Positions 1-14,183 of a stretch of DNA of 64,000 nt are shown piece after piece. Position 1 is the stretch's first letter, and every line of letters starts with the position of its first letter. A program made the position numbers and the translations under genes. Under the pieces are notes generated by a model. The model searched no databases and was not told the origin of the DNA. It worked only from the letters and a program-made list of their open reading frames with translations. Source of the stretch: Aphis gossypii (lineage: Eukaryota > Arthropoda > Insecta > Hemiptera > Aphididae); the NCBI RefSeq assembly GCF_020184175.1, contig NC_065530.1, positions 33,395,260 through 33,459,259 of the forward strand, given 5' to 3'.

Positions 1-1746
1 TATGTAAAATATTGAAGATTCTTAGAATATTTACTTACATTTAACTGCTATATTACAGTATAACATTTGCTATTTCAATTTGTTTTATAATTTCGTTAAT
101 AATGAACGTACCTATTCTTAATTAATTCTCACATTAATAAATATATAAGTACAATTATAGTACATATTATTATGTAACAATATCGTTATGTCACTTAATC
201 AAATAAACGAAATTGGAAATATATTCTAATAATTTCTAGCAATATGCTCACCATTTCTCGCGCTCAGCATATTAGCCGTTCCCTACTCTATGGACCAATA
301 TACGATGTCAATAGACGACAATCTTAACATTATAAAATGATAAATCAGCTTCCAAGAGATATTATGTACAATGTACATTACTCATAATAAGTGTGGTACA
401 CAGTACACGGTATTCAATAATACTAATCTTATATTATTTAAAGATATGTTTACGAATACCACGATTCAATGAAAGATACAACTCACTTAGGTATATAAGA
501 CGAGGGTGCTAAACAGCCGACGTTCATGTCTTAAAAAGTTAGAAGATTATATAACTTACATTTATTGATGAGAAAAGCTGCAAACTTAAAACTACAGTTT
601 GAAGAAGTCCAACTCAGATTCACAGATTTATCATATTTGGTATTTTGAGTTTCGAAATTGATAAAACAAGAATAAACGGAAAAACCAATAGCTGGGTAAG
701 GTTTGTTAGTATACCCTCCTAAACCCTAGTAAGTTAAGGATTGAAAAAGCAGGGAAAAGAGTTACAGATTATATGATTAAAACCATTGGGGACTACATAT
801 CTACATGAATTAGATTATTGTTCAAACCCATCCAATTATTGTGTTAACTAGATGGCCGTGCAGGCGTATTTTTTCACTTATTTAAAATAGAGTGAACAGT
901 CGACATTCTCGTTAAACATCGCTGCATATTGTTACAATACATGATAGGTAAGTAAACATTGATGATAAACCTACAAATGAACCTTTTCAGTATCTTTTAT
1001 TTACATTATAGTTGTATGTATATAATTTCAATTAATAGGCACATTATGTATTTATGTGTGTCGTGTACCTTTATTTCTATATTAAGTTGGATACAACCCG
1101 ATTGCGTTTTTTTTTTTTTTTTTTAATAAGTATCATTATTGGTTATAATTCTATACAACCACAATCCAATTAAAGCGTGTTTTCTTTATAAAATGTTTTA
1201 ATGTACTTGTGAAATTGTTTAGATAAGTCATTATAAGCATTTAACACTATACACAACATAACATTAAACTTTTCAGTGTCTAGAATCAGTGGCGTATTTA
1301 GGGGGTGAGGCGGTAATATCTATGGGTGTTAGAACACTCCCCGTCAGCCGTAATAAGTTTTATGTTGTAGTTGTTGTTTTAATATTAATACTATAAATTG
1401 TAGGTATAATTTATTTTATGTGTTTTAGAATAAAAAGTTTTATGCTACTTACATATTATACTTATTAAAATAATTTTCATTAATATAATTTAAATCAATA
1501 CCTATATGGGTTTTCTTAATGTATTAAGGATTTAAAGTGGCATTTATGAAAAATATAGAAAATCTTAAATGTCTATAAATAACTCAAAATAAGTTAAATA
1601 TGTTTGAAATGTTAATTCTACGTAGTATTTTACGTTGGTGGTATTGGTGTAATGGTATATACTGCAGTGTATAAGTAATAAATTACTTAATTAATAAAAA
1701 TCACCTGTTAAAGCGCCCGTAGTGCCCTCTACAGTCTACAGGTCTC

Positions 1747-1771
1747 ATGACCGGATATTAGATCCGGTCAT
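1747..1771. repeat. Perfect inverted repeat (hairpin)
   Basis: Arms ATGACCGGAT and ATCCGGTCAT are exact reverse complements around the 5-base loop ATTAG. The GC-containing arms stand out from the AT-rich surroundings. Possible explanations are a MITE remnant or a protein-binding palindrome. No function is claimed. Confidence 0.7.
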
Positions 1772-2553
1772 CATAATTCATATAAATAAACTTAACATAA
1801 AATAATAATACTAATAGGTACCGAACTATTGAATAAATATATGATAATAATATTCTTTATTTTACATACCTATAATTAGTAGCATTCTCTAGATGATCAT
1901 CTGTTATTTGATTACATTATTTCAGAAGACCAGTAGCACAACTTGACATTTTTTTCTAGGTGAGGCCCGATATTTCGACGGAAATAATAATATTCATATT
2001 TTATAGTCATTTAATTAATTACACACGACACGTTCAATACAATACAAACAATTTTATTCTAGGAGAAAAGTGGGTAGTCCTAGACCAACAACTTGGACCA
2101 GGTACCTACCCGCCGGATACATCACTGTGGTAGACAATATACACAATACATAGGTACAAAATTATACCAATATTGTATTGGTATACTAGGTTTACCTACA
2201 ATTCGACTATTTTCGCGGTTGTAGGTCCAAAAATCAAAAAAAACTTGATAGCTATACATTTTTAATTTATCGTCTCACGCCATGATTACTGATTAGGAAT
2301 AAGTAATGGCTTGCATAAGAGCGCGATTGTGGACACAAAAAAATACATTATTCAAGTATACCATAAATCGTAGTTGTAGACGGACAATAATCTACCGCGG
2401 TTGTATAACACTCGCAAATGATTTAATAAATGAGGGCAAATTTTAATTTTTCGAGTACCTATTATTATAATTTATAGTGGAACTGTGGAATCCGGGAAAT
2501 TATTGTACCGAAGTACCGTTGCGCCACAGTAACCACAATAATCTTAAAACCAC

Positions 2554-2675
2554 GATAACCGCGACTCACCATTGAGCTATTGTTATCACCGTTGAAAAAT
2601 GTTATCACAACGTTATCACACTATTGTTCTGTGTTATCCGTTTAAGATAATATATATCTATATCGTGGCGATAAC
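2554..2675. promoter_or_regulatory. Cluster of GATAAC/GTTATC words
   Basis: Six copies of GATAAC or its complement GTTATC start at 2554, 2582, 2601, 2612, 2633 and 2670, most followed by C or AC. GATAA is the core recognised by GATA-family zinc-finger factors (established knowledge). A regulatory role is inference; a degenerate tandem repeat would look similar. The nearest gene downstream is the THAP gene. Confidence 0.35.
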
Positions 2676-4161
2676 ACCAAAATGTACGAGTGTACGACTC
2701 GTAAACTTACTACAGTTGTAATAGGTACTACACTTAACATCTACTTTCGGACATTTTGTGACGTCAGTGTGAAGTGTGTTGATTTTCGTTTTCTGACGAC
2801 GTTATTGCCTTATCGGACACTGAAATTCGAATTAATAACTTTATTTCTGAAAATACATTTTTGAAACGTACTTATTACTTCCGACGATATAACAGTCAAT
2901 GTACAATAATCATCATTCACGAATCACTATAGATAACTAATATAATTAAATTTATATTTCACCAAGTCAATTATACCTGTATATCTACCGAGATCATCGT
3001 AGAGTTTCGGTGAAATCGCTATAACCGTTGATTCGAATGCTGTACTTCACTCATTTGCTGGTGGTAAGTTCAGATCGTCTAAATTGAACAGATTCACGCA
3101 CAACCTTAATTAATGCGTCCGTTGTTATCTAGGTTAACCGTGCTGTTATAAGCTCGGGTTTTCGTATTTCGCGTATCGCCAAATAATAAATATCACGTGC
3201 CCGTATAAGTAATTATATAATAAATATTTTATTAAATAATAACATCGTTAAATCATTTATCATTTATCATATTCTAATGTATTCTAGCACACTACTAATA
3301 GGTACGTTAGAATATATAATCATAAAATAGATTAAATCTATTTTGTGAAGTAAATATTGTAACTAAATGGTATAATACTATAATAACAAAAATATCATTC
3401 AAAAATTTGGAATCCTAAAGTACAATAGTTTCTATTACTACTTTACTTGTTGCTACTTTTGTAAATTGAAATGCTGTGCATAAACGTTTTGAAAAATTAA
3501 AACTTATTGTTTTTTAGATATTAAAAGTATACATAACAGGAGATTGTAAATTGTTTTATTTTATTTCTTGCCATTGGGTAAACATTATTGATTAATAAAA
3601 TAACTTATTTTTAAAATAGTAACAAACTATGCATAGGTACCTATAACTGTATAGAAAAATAAATACATAACATTTCCAAAAGAACAAAATATGTTCAAAT
3701 ATTTTTGTTAAATTGATATAAAATAACAACAATTCCTTAATATATACTGTTAAAATATTTCACCGTTTATATCCATATGGTCATATCTACATATTTTCAA
3801 TTTTTATGTTTATAAATAGCCAATTATCAATATTCTAGACTAAACTCTTATAATACTGTTAATATTTTTTTAAATATAAAATTGCAAAATAAAAAATAAA
3901 TACCTACTTGTATTTTAAACATATTAATTTTTAACTTAGTTTTATTTAGATGGTTAGTGTATATCCATGTTAATTTAGTTTTTTAAAAATATACTTAAAA
4001 AATGTTTCTATTATTTCTGTGAGTCCTTAATACATTGAAATAGAAAAATATATAGCTTAAAATATACTATTACAATTAATTACGAGTAATAAAATATAAA
4101 TATTAGTTCTTATATTAATTTTTTGTTTCAGATAACATATTGTACATGAATTATAATCATC

Positions 4162-6473
4162 ATGCCTTGGTGTATTATAACTGGTTGTAGTAACAATTTG
4201 AAAGCTACAAAACAACATGACAAAGATGTGTCATATCATATTTTTCCAAAAAATCCACAACGACGTAATGCTTGGATGAACAATATTAAACAACCATTTA
4301 AGTTTAATGCAGATACGTCTTACGTCTGTTCTAAACATTTTGTTTCTGATGACTTTGAATGTAATAGTTTAAAAGAACAATTACTTAACATTAAGGTTAA
4401 GAGACAACTGAAAAGAACTGGTTGGTGAATATGTTCATCTAAAATACTATAAAATCAATAACCTCTTTTATTATATATTAAAAATATACTTATATTTTTA
4501 TGTGTGCAAAATTGTTTCAGCTATTCCATCTATTAATATGCCTAATACTTTAGAAGAAGAAAAATTAACAAATAATGTTAATGATCCAGTTGCATGTGTA
4601 AGTATAGTATAACATCATTCAGTAATACATATTTCAATGTACTTAGCTATAGGTGCAAGCTACCTAAAATTGTCAATTCTTAGTATCCATATCAGAAAAT
4701 TTAGCACCTTCCACACATAATATTACTTTGATTCACCCACCATACATAGTGTAGCGGAGGGAATTTACTATTTAGCCTCAAGACGGCTATGCTTTGTAAT
4801 TTATTTGTGTGAGTGAGATACATTCTCTATCAAAACATATTACATAGTTAAAAAAATGAATTTATTACAAAAAACCATTTTTAAATTTTAAAAATTGTTG
4901 AATTTAAAACATAAAATGAGTGATATTATTAAGTTATTGTCCCCTAATATTGAAAACACAATTGTTAAATTGTTTAATTTCTTTTATTTCCTTTCATTTT
5001 ATTTTTTACAGTTGACATTTAATAATAGATCTGATGTGCAAAAATGTTGTGCCGTTTCCAATTGTAACAGTATTATGCATAGTGAATCAGATGAATCAAA
5101 TCAGATGAGGAACAATAAAATTATGTTTCATAAATTCCCAACTGATACTGTAATATTAGAGAAATGGTTAAAGTTCTGTAATAATTATAAAACAATTTCG
5201 CATGAATATCAAAATTTTCTAATATGTTCAGAGCATTTCAACAAGGATAATTATGAAAACAAATATACGAATGAGGTAAAGTATATTATTATGATCTAGT
5301 ATCAATTTTTAATTTAAATTTTAACCATTTAATTAATATCATTATTAAACTAATATATTTTTAAAGTCATCACATCCAATAAAAGTATTAAAAAAAGATG
5401 CAGTACCGACATTAAATGGTGGAATTAAAAATGTCGAAGAAGATTTATCAAAGTCAGAGCGTAAAAAAATTGTGGAGAAATTGTTAGCAGATTATGATGA
5501 GCATCAGAAAAATGAAAAGAATTATTTGAATGGCATGGTAACAAAATACCCCAGTTTTTTTTCTCCAAAAATTAATTCAAATGCTAAACTTGGTGATAAA
5601 TTGAAATTGTTAAAGTCAATGGATAATCCAATAACCTATCCTCCTTCTAAAAAAAAGAAAATATCTACAGCACCAAAGTTAGATACAGAACTAGAATCGC
5701 CATTTATTAATAAATTAACTCGAAAAGTGAATCAAAATATTCAAGTAACACATGTTAAAGGTGGAGTTATGTTACATGCTTTACCTAAAACAGCTAATCA
5801 TGTTAAAAATTCACATTTGGATAAAATTGTTACTGATGAAGAACAAGAAATCATCATTGTCACAGAAGATGAAGCTAGCCATATAGATCTGTCTTCATAC
5901 GAGGAAGAAGTTAAAGGAAATAACACTGAAGTAATTATAGTCACAGACGCAAAAGGAACCGAAAACGTTTTAAAGCATGTAAAAAGTGTACCTAAAAAGA
6001 GTTTAAATAATAAAGTTAATAGTGATAATAAGGGTGAAAAACTATTGCAAAACAATGGTAGTTTATGCATACCTTTGAATATAGGTAAAGGTTCATTAAG
6101 CCAAGATAAAGGTTGTCAAGTAATAATTCCATGCCAAGGTTGTGAAAATAGAAGTCTTAAAATCAATAAACTTTTAAGAGAAAGAACAAGATTATTAAAA
6201 GATCTAAATCAAAATGGTACATGGAAGGATCCAGATGAAATAAATACTTTGAAAAAAATGAATGGTGTTTTGTCCTTATTATTAATGCAGTGTATCGGCG
6301 AAAAAAATGGTAAAAAGACTCAATCTATACGAGTAGATTTAGTACAAGATTCCATTGAGAGAATTGATCGTGGATGGTCAATGCAAGACACATCAGAAAC
6401 ATTAAGTCAAGTCTTGAGTAATAACGCTTATGACGAATTCGCAAGAGCATTTGAAATAATTAATGAAATATAA
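4162..6473 (+). CDS. Protein with two tandem THAP zinc-finger domains, four coding exons
   Basis: Exons are 4162-4420, 4521-4597, 5012-5275 and 5367-6473; joined they give 568 residues in frame. THAP domains are sequence-specific DNA-binding C2CH zinc fingers, so a nuclear role is likely. Domain 1 (residues 1-90) has C4-x4-C9, F28-P29, W38, C56-x2-H59 and the closing A87-I-P-S motif, which is created exactly by the first splice (donor GTTGGT at 4421). Domain 2 (about 125-215) has C125-x4-C130, F154-P155, W164, C184-x2-H187 and A212-V-P-T, completed by the third splice. The rest is acidic and Lys/Ser-rich, with a CxxC (456-459) followed by a short predicted coiled coil and a conserved-looking C-terminal helical segment. 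No transposase catalytic region is visible, so this is not an intact P-type element. The start is the first ATG after an acceptor at 4130. The target gene is unknown. Confidence 0.88.
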
Positions 6474-6840
6474 TGCAAGATGTAATTTGTTATAGATTGA
6501 TCTTAAACTTTCTTTTAATTTATGTTTAGTATTTACTAGACTATACTTCATTAGTTGATTGGTTTGCATAGATAATCTTTAAATTATTTTTGATCACAGG
6601 GTAATAACAATGTCAATGTTAATTAATGCAATTAATTTCCTATTAAATGGGCTATTTTACATTACTGAATTAAGCAGACTAAACTAAAAAAAAAGAGAGA
6701 AAGATAGGAGTTTTAAAACTTTTACATTTGTTGTTTAAATTTGTTACATTATTTATAAGTGTTTTATGTGTTATTGTATTAAATTATATTATAATATTTA
6801 ATTTTAATAAAATTTGTTATTAATTGGCAATTAATGTATG

Positions 6841-6846
6841 AATAAA
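6841..6846 (+). promoter_or_regulatory. Candidate poly(A) signal of the THAP gene
   Basis: This AATAAA lies about 370 bases after the stop codon at 6471-6473. It precedes the convergent 3' end of setd3, whose stop codon is at 7493-7495. A further AATAAA lies some 35 bases upstream (TTTAATAAAATTT). Confidence 0.5.
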
Positions 6847-7361
6847 AGCTGTTGAAAACCATTTAATCTGTTTTATTTTAGAATATTTAAAATATGCAAG
6901 GTATAATAGAAACAATTCATACACATACATATTATTCCATTGTACTTAAATAAAAAACAATTTAAATAATAATTAGAAGCAAAGTTATTACAGTTAGTTG
7001 TTTTAGTTGCATTATTTATATAATATTATTCATATGTTTATTGTTTGAATAATAATATTTTTATTTTGAAATGAAAAGGACAATTCTGCACATATTTTAT
7101 ATGTTTAGCAAACAATGCATATTATATCAAATTTGTCAAAACAGTCTAATATCTAAAATTATTTAGTAGGCATATTTATAGGAAATTTAAGCTGTTGTCA
7201 AAAATCTAAAGCACTATGACATGTGTACAATTAATAATATTATATCCATAGCTCAATTTTAAATAACAAGTATACCAAATAGATTTACAAAAATTCCCAT
7301 AAGAGTGAAACAATATTAAGATAGACGTGTGTTATGTGTTATTTAATAATAATATATTTTT

Positions 7362-7367
7362 TTTATT
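7362..7367 (-). promoter_or_regulatory. Candidate poly(A) signal of setd3
   Basis: AATAAA on the minus strand, about 125 bases beyond the setd3 stop codon (7493-7495). The THAP gene converges from the other side. Confidence 0.4.
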
Positions 7368-7492
7368 ATTAATTATTTATGGTAAATTAATGAAATTCAA
7401 AGTCTTGAAAAACAAAATATATTTTACTTGAAAGTCCTTACAGATAAATTATATTATTTAAAGATATAATAATAAATAATTTTAAAATGTGA

Positions 7493-10400
7493 TTATGATT
7501 TTAATGTAATGTCCAAGTGTTGTTTAACATATTCCAAGGCGTTTCTCAATATGTCCAATTCCAGTTGTATCTGAGTATGGGCCAGCTGTTGAAATTTTGA
7601 CAGATTGCCCTAAACATAAAATTGTTTAAAATTAATTAATAATATTATCTTCAAATTAGGAAATAATTATTAATTACATGTTATCTAATTCTAAATCAAT
7701 ATACATAATATGAATAATTGATAACTACAATAAATGTTATGTGCATTATAACCAAGTAGTCGGCCAAAAAATAAGTAAGTGATATTGAGTTAAAAGTTAA
7801 AGTTAAGATGTGAGTCCTTGAGGGTAAAAATCAAATTATTTTGCAAAATATAACATAGGTAGAACATGCTTCTAAATATTAATTTAATAATGAATGTTCA
7901 AAAAATGTATAATTCAATTCAATCTGTATCTAGTGGTACAACAAGTAAATGTGATATATCTATGCAGAATTATATACATACAATTAATTAAAAAAAATTG
8001 TTTACAATTACTCTTAGGCTAGGGCTATACACGGTGATATTCGCCACAAAATTCGTTGAGCGGATTTCGCAGCGAATATCGTTCTGTCCTGCTATACACA
8101 ACAAATTCCGTCACGTGGTTTTATGGATTGTGCGATTTTGAAAAAATTTATGTATAATAATATTATATTATGGTATGAATTTAAAAATATTCAAGCTTTT
8201 TTTGAACAATTTATAAATATTTGAGATGTTAAAAAAATAGTTTTTTAAATAAATATGTTTTTGATAAAAACACGACTTTTTTTTTATTCTGACCAATTTC
8301 GTGTTGTAGTATCTATATTTTCCCAAAAAACCGTTATTATTATTTTAACCATAATAATTAAATTTTAATTATTTGATTTTTTTCACACTGCGTCCGTGTC
8401 ACCCCGGTTGAGATGCATTGCCATAGTCGAAAATTGAAAATTCGAACACTTTATGATAGTACGCATAATCTATTCGATTCGTCGATGAAAACTGATGAAG
8501 AAAAGTAAGCTAGAGTTTTAATTACCTAATATACATATTATATACTAATGTACTACAAAAAAACTACAAAAATGTATTTATACACAGTTGAAAAAATTAT
8601 TTCAATGGGGAAATATCAATATTTTTCTATTAGTTATAGTTTTTTTTATTTTTTTTTTTTGTTAAAAAGTTTAATAATGTAATACGTATTATACAATAGT
8701 CAATATTCCTCATGAACATTGTCCTTATCTAATAAAATGTATAAGAAAGTTAAGCGTAGTCATATTATGTTTTTAATGAGCGTTTAAAGTTCAAATTTGA
8801 TGATCATCGAAATTCTAACTTAAAATAATTATTTATCCTCAACATTTTTGTTTTATTGTCATTTAAAAATATTGTTCATAGAAACTTAAATCATTCCGCA
8901 ATAAGTTTAAGTATCCATGTAGATAATATTAATATAATATGATATATTCAAAATATTAAGACTATAATTATAACCTAACTATTATTATAATAAGAATTAG
9001 TTTTTTTTTTTACTTCTTAATTTTTAATTTACATTTAAATTTGAAATATTGATTTTAACGTTTGAGTAAAAATTAATGACAATTTCAAAATTTTTTTATG
9101 ACCTATACATTTATCAACCTCTTTCACAGCGCAATCGATAAGATAATAACTAGCATTAGACCACAACCTTATGAAATAATAATATATTGAGTATTATACT
9201 ACTTAAAAAACATAATAGGAAGTGCATAATATTATGATAAATCAGAACCGTGTAGTACGCGTTCGAAATCAATTAACGTATAATACACTGTGCAGCATAC
9301 AACTATATTGTAACTATATAGAAACACGCCATATTTAGTGTCCGAAATGGGGGTACCTACCTATACCTACGATCTACTCATCTATACGTAGGTACCGCAC
9401 AACTGCAACAGTTATGAGTTTATGACTTATGAATTTTTGATAGATAATTAATTAATTTTTTTTTCTAGTTTCGTTAAATTAATACCTATAATTGCACGAG
9501 AACGGAATAATAACGATGACGATAAACGGACTCGCACGTAGATATGACGTATAATAGATGTACAAACTATAGGAGGTCCACGGCCTATAAACTGCAGCCA
9601 TACTGTACTTGTAAATTATTATTACCAAGTCAATTTTACCGGCAATACTTCACATCCCGCAATCGCTACAATTATACCAACGCAATACCTACGTCTCGTA
9701 ATGATTTTTATTGATCGTATTGAGTTGCCCAAGTCGAATAAAATATAATGTAAGTAGGTACCTATTACAAGTGGGTATGCCTAACCACCTATATATATAA
9801 TAATTGATTCTAAAACCGCACGAGCTATCAACATTTTAGTTATGGTTTTTGTTCAAAGTACATTCGCGTAGCGTACTATAATATAATATACGCCCCATTA
9901 GTACGTAATACTATCAGTAGGTAAAGTATATAGTTGGAACACATATAATTATTAGTTATTCGGGCTAGCGAACTTATTGAGCGTTTAAAATTAAATACCG
10001 CGGCGGGTTTTGAACAATTAAACCTTCGGCGGCGTTTTTTCATATACAGGTTAGCTAGCTGTACATATTACCTAGATATATTTATCATAATTCATATATT
10101 TAGCGGACGTAATAGATTTGAACGGTGTATAGCACGATTGCACACTTTTACCTTTTTATATCCGAAAATACGCGACACGATTGCGTACCTACCAACTGAA
10201 AAAGGTAAATTCACAATTTTCCTTTCCAATAATTTGAAAAAGGAAAAATTTTTAATACGATAAAATAAAACCAATATTGTTTGTTGGAGTGAGGCCATAT
10301 TTTTCAAGTTAAAAATATAAAAACTATAGAAACTTGTTACTCATTAGTTTTTATCTATTATTAGGTACCTATATGATATAATTAATTTAATGTATTATAA

Positions 10401-13400
10401 ATAAAAAAAGATTATTCAGAAAAAACATCTTACAAATGTATACAATTATTTTTTAATATGGGTAAGTTATTTTATATATATAAAAAAAAAAAACAACTAT
10501 ATTCATTGACAGTAACGACGGTACCTATAAAATAGTTGGTATACTACCATTGATTTGATTATAAATAATGTATTTATAATCAATAATACTATACTCGTGT
10601 CTCGTAAAGTCATAGCAAAAAGTATAAATGATGTTACCTGTTATTTATAAGTTACAACTTAAATTGATCTACATAATATATTTACGAATTGAAATACGAA
10701 TTTCGTATCGCCTAGATAACGAACATATTATTTTATTGATATTAATTGAAATTAACAAGACTAACCACATTTTCCGATGGTGTTGGATACTGCTTTATCA
10801 ATAAATTGATCCTGACTTGCAAGAATTCCCAGCACTTGGTCTCGAGGGCAGGGTCGAGAGTACCATCCACTAGCGTTAAGTTCAGGCAAAGATTCTCTTC
10901 CATTTGTATCCAGTCTTTCAATGTTTCTGACAAACACAAAATTACAGATACAGCGTTATTAAATTGTAACACGTGGCTTGCAGAAATCGAATGTCACAAA
11001 AACAGGGTGGATGCTTATTGCTTATGGTATGTCACAAACATACCATGTATCATCTAAACCATCTTTATAGAAAATCATTAAATTTAAATTTACAACATTT
11101 TTTTTTTAAATTCAATTTTAAATAAATTTTCAAAATAGCGATTGTTTTTTATCATATTTATTGGACGTTTTATAAAAAAAATATTGAAATCGTATAAAAT
11201 TAAAAAAAACTAAAGACATCGCATATTTTTTCGTTTCTTAACGAAACTTATGTTTTTCACGTTCGACTACACCAACGTTTCCCAAGCTTTTTAGTGTCGC
11301 GACCCCCCCCCCCCCTATTAAGTAAAAACTCGAACAATAAAAATATCATATATCTATTATTAACCAATTAATCAAACGGAATATACTATACACCATTTCG
11401 AATATCAATTTATAAACACCGTGATTAGTGCCTATAATTTAAACATGTCACAGGTATAAGTATTTTTTTGTTCAATAAAAAATTTTAAACAAAAAAGTTT
11501 TATTATTTTTGATCTAAGTGACCCCTATATAGTTAAGGCGATCTATAATAATAACCCGCGGTATTCATTATTTTAGTAGGTATATCGAAAATATCACCAC
11601 TTCGCGGTGCTATGTTATATTGATACGTACTTTGATCCATGTTGAAGATGCGGACGAATGCGAGGAGCTTGCCGTCGATGGGAAACGGGCCGGGAGTGAT
11701 AAAGAACTCGGCGAGGGCGGAAAGCGAGAGCGTCTGGAGCAAACGGTGCCGGAGCGAGTAGAGCGGATCGGACCGGGAGACGCCCAGCCTTATCTTCACG
11801 GCGTCGTGCTCGTTATCCGGATACACGAACCCGTTGTGCACCAGGAAGTCGGCGTTGGTGCGCACCCCGTAGAATATGAACACTTGGTCTTCGGCCGCGA
11901 AGTCGCCGTCGGCGTAGCACACGCACGAGTTGCTCGACTTGACGAATTCGGTCGAAAGCTGAGCCGGTAGTAAACGCCGCCGTAAAAAATCATATTGAGG
12001 TGTATAATGTTATAAAATATCATTATAATATCCAGATTTTTCAAACATTATTATATTTTTTTTAATGAATAGATAATATGTTGATTTTTTTTGAACATTT
12101 TGAAATCGAAATTTGAAATAGTACCTATACATAGTTTTTTTTATGTTTGTTCCACTTTCTACTTAAAGTATAATCTGCAGGATATGATTTGTTAATGGCT
12201 ATAGTGATTACTGCCTACAGTGTCTGTTGAAAATATTAATATGATATTATACTTGAATACATATCTAAAGGTTTAGAACCTATGATTAAACATAATTTAA
12301 TAAAAATAAATTTAACTAGATATTATTACACATATTACATATTGACTATTATTAATTATTGTTTCAATATATTATAATATATATTATCTACACACACACA
12401 TCATTTTTATTGATTAGAAATTTTATACTCGGTTCTTTATTATATTATACGTAAATAAAATAATATAATTTTCATATTACATGATGAATTCATAAAGTAG
12501 AATAACTCAGATATTAAAGACACTATACTTGAATAATTGAATGTAGGTATATTTCACTAAAATTTAAAAAACTACAGTTTGTATTACCATAATACAGTAT
12601 TAGAACGTCATATAACAGTATATATTTTCGAAAATATAATCTCACTACCAGACTATACTTATATAGAACTCACTTAAAAATTCCAAAAATCAAAACTTTA
12701 ATAGGCACACAATGTACAAGAATACGCGTACAACGGGATTTGCATGCCTGTAAATTTAGTTATCACTCTGTATTTATGTATTAGATAATGTACCATGAGA
12801 TAAATTGTATAACCGAACGATATGCTAGTAAATAAGAAAAAAAATAAAGTCCCACCGCAATATGTATGCGTGTGTTATAGCTTACAAACTTATAAAATAA
12901 TAATCATTATGATGAGATGGAAGAGTTGTTATATTATTGCACTCAGAAATAACCTCAAACTATGTGTGCGGTCATGGTTATTGCATCACTGCATAAAATA
13001 CAAAAATTGTAACAAAAAAAATCTGAAAATTTACTATGATTTCGAACCGGATATAATCGGCATCCACACCCTATGTTCTATGATAATAATAATAGTAATC
13101 ATTGCAGATACGCACTTATTACACTTGGTACTTTTAACTATATTATGCATGAGATGAACGCTATTATATAACACTCTGCATACTTTGTCCAGCCTTTTAT
13201 GAGACGCGAGTACGTTATTTCTTAGAACTTTTTTCTTCACTTTTGATTTCAAGATTCTCAACAAAAATATCAACCGAGATTCCATTCCCTTCAACTCAAA
13301 GTTCAGGTACGTATAAAGTGAGTTCGAAATGGCTTATTCTTAAATGATGAATTGAAAGCAAATTGACCTCGTCGCACTTATGATAACCATGAATAAAGTC

Positions 13401-14183
13401 GTAACGTATAATATTATATACATTGCTTGCCGCCGTGAAATAACCATATACCACGTCGCAGAAAAAATAAATTACATCACAATAACAAAATTTGTATAGA
13501 TATATAAAAACGAAAAAACAAGAATAAAAATTAGTTTGACTTCGAATTGAAGTTTGCGGTTTGAAAAAAAAACCATTGTCTTACCTATACTTGTCATTAT
13601 ACGTAGATCGTTCACCTGTATATTTTATATTATATTACTATGAGTCAAAATATATATTATTATATAACATATTACTCGTATGTTATATATTAATATGAGT
13701 ATAAAAACAAATACACGTCCTCGGTCAAATACTCAGTGAAAAAATCGTGTAGTGTTTGGATGCAATTACATTTTTTAAGAACATATTATAGAAGACTAAC
13801 CCCAAATCGAAAAGTTTTGTATTATTGACCCCGGAGAGTAGTCATTTGAGTATAGAGGTAGGTTAAACTTAATACCATTTTATTTTAACCTAATCTACGA
13901 GTCCAAAGCCTACCCCAATACCTAACAAACTCATCGTATTATAGCAAACTCGTATCTATCATCATTTATCAGCAGATCTACAACCAAATATACATCCATA
14001 ATTTATAGCTGTAGCATTTCTGTTTATACTTTATACGAATAAGTAAATTCTAATAATCTACTTACTCTTCCACTGCGGTGGTTGAACATGTCCCAAATTG
14101 GTATGAGTGCACTAACATTTTCGGTCGGATTATCAGAATTAGGAACTGTATTCTGGCGTGACATCAGCGTCGACACTGCCCAC
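7493..14183 (-). CDS. setd3: setd3 3' exon cluster (exons 6-9)
   Basis: Exon 6 (14183-14066) completes the split Arg codon and encodes RWAVSTLMSRQN through WDMFNHRSGR, with donor GTAAGT. Exon 7 (11958-11631) is GC-rich compared with its surroundings and encodes the end of the SET domain and the start of the substrate-binding domain, with donor GTACGT. Exon 8 (10926-10766) continues it (LKDWIQMEENL through YPTPSENV), with donor GTTAGT. Exon 9 (7609-7493) encodes LSKFQQLAHTQI through the stop. Reading frame is kept across every junction. Confidence 0.9.

Larger units (their letters stand above)
1..4130. other. AT-rich intergenic region, no gene supported
   Basis: Open frames here are short, lack domain signatures and have no convincing splice context. 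The stretch contains a T run near 1107-1124, a perfect 10-bp-arm palindrome at 1747-1771, a half transposon end at 1289 (starts CAGTGGCGTA) and a cluster of GATAAC words at 2554-2675. The last bases (about 4110-4130) are a pyrimidine-rich acceptor ending TTTCAG. This implies that the THAP gene downstream has at least one non-coding exon somewhere in this stretch; I could not place it. Confidence 0.6.

Noticed and set aside
8015..8130. Less AT-rich patch (GGCTAGGGCTATACACGG) considered as a transposon end
   Set aside because: No matching inverted end or target duplication could be located.
10092..10307. 71-codon minus-strand frame considered as a setd3 exon between exons 8 and 9
   Set aside because: Its translation does not resemble the SETD3 substrate-binding domain and no fitting splice sites were seen.
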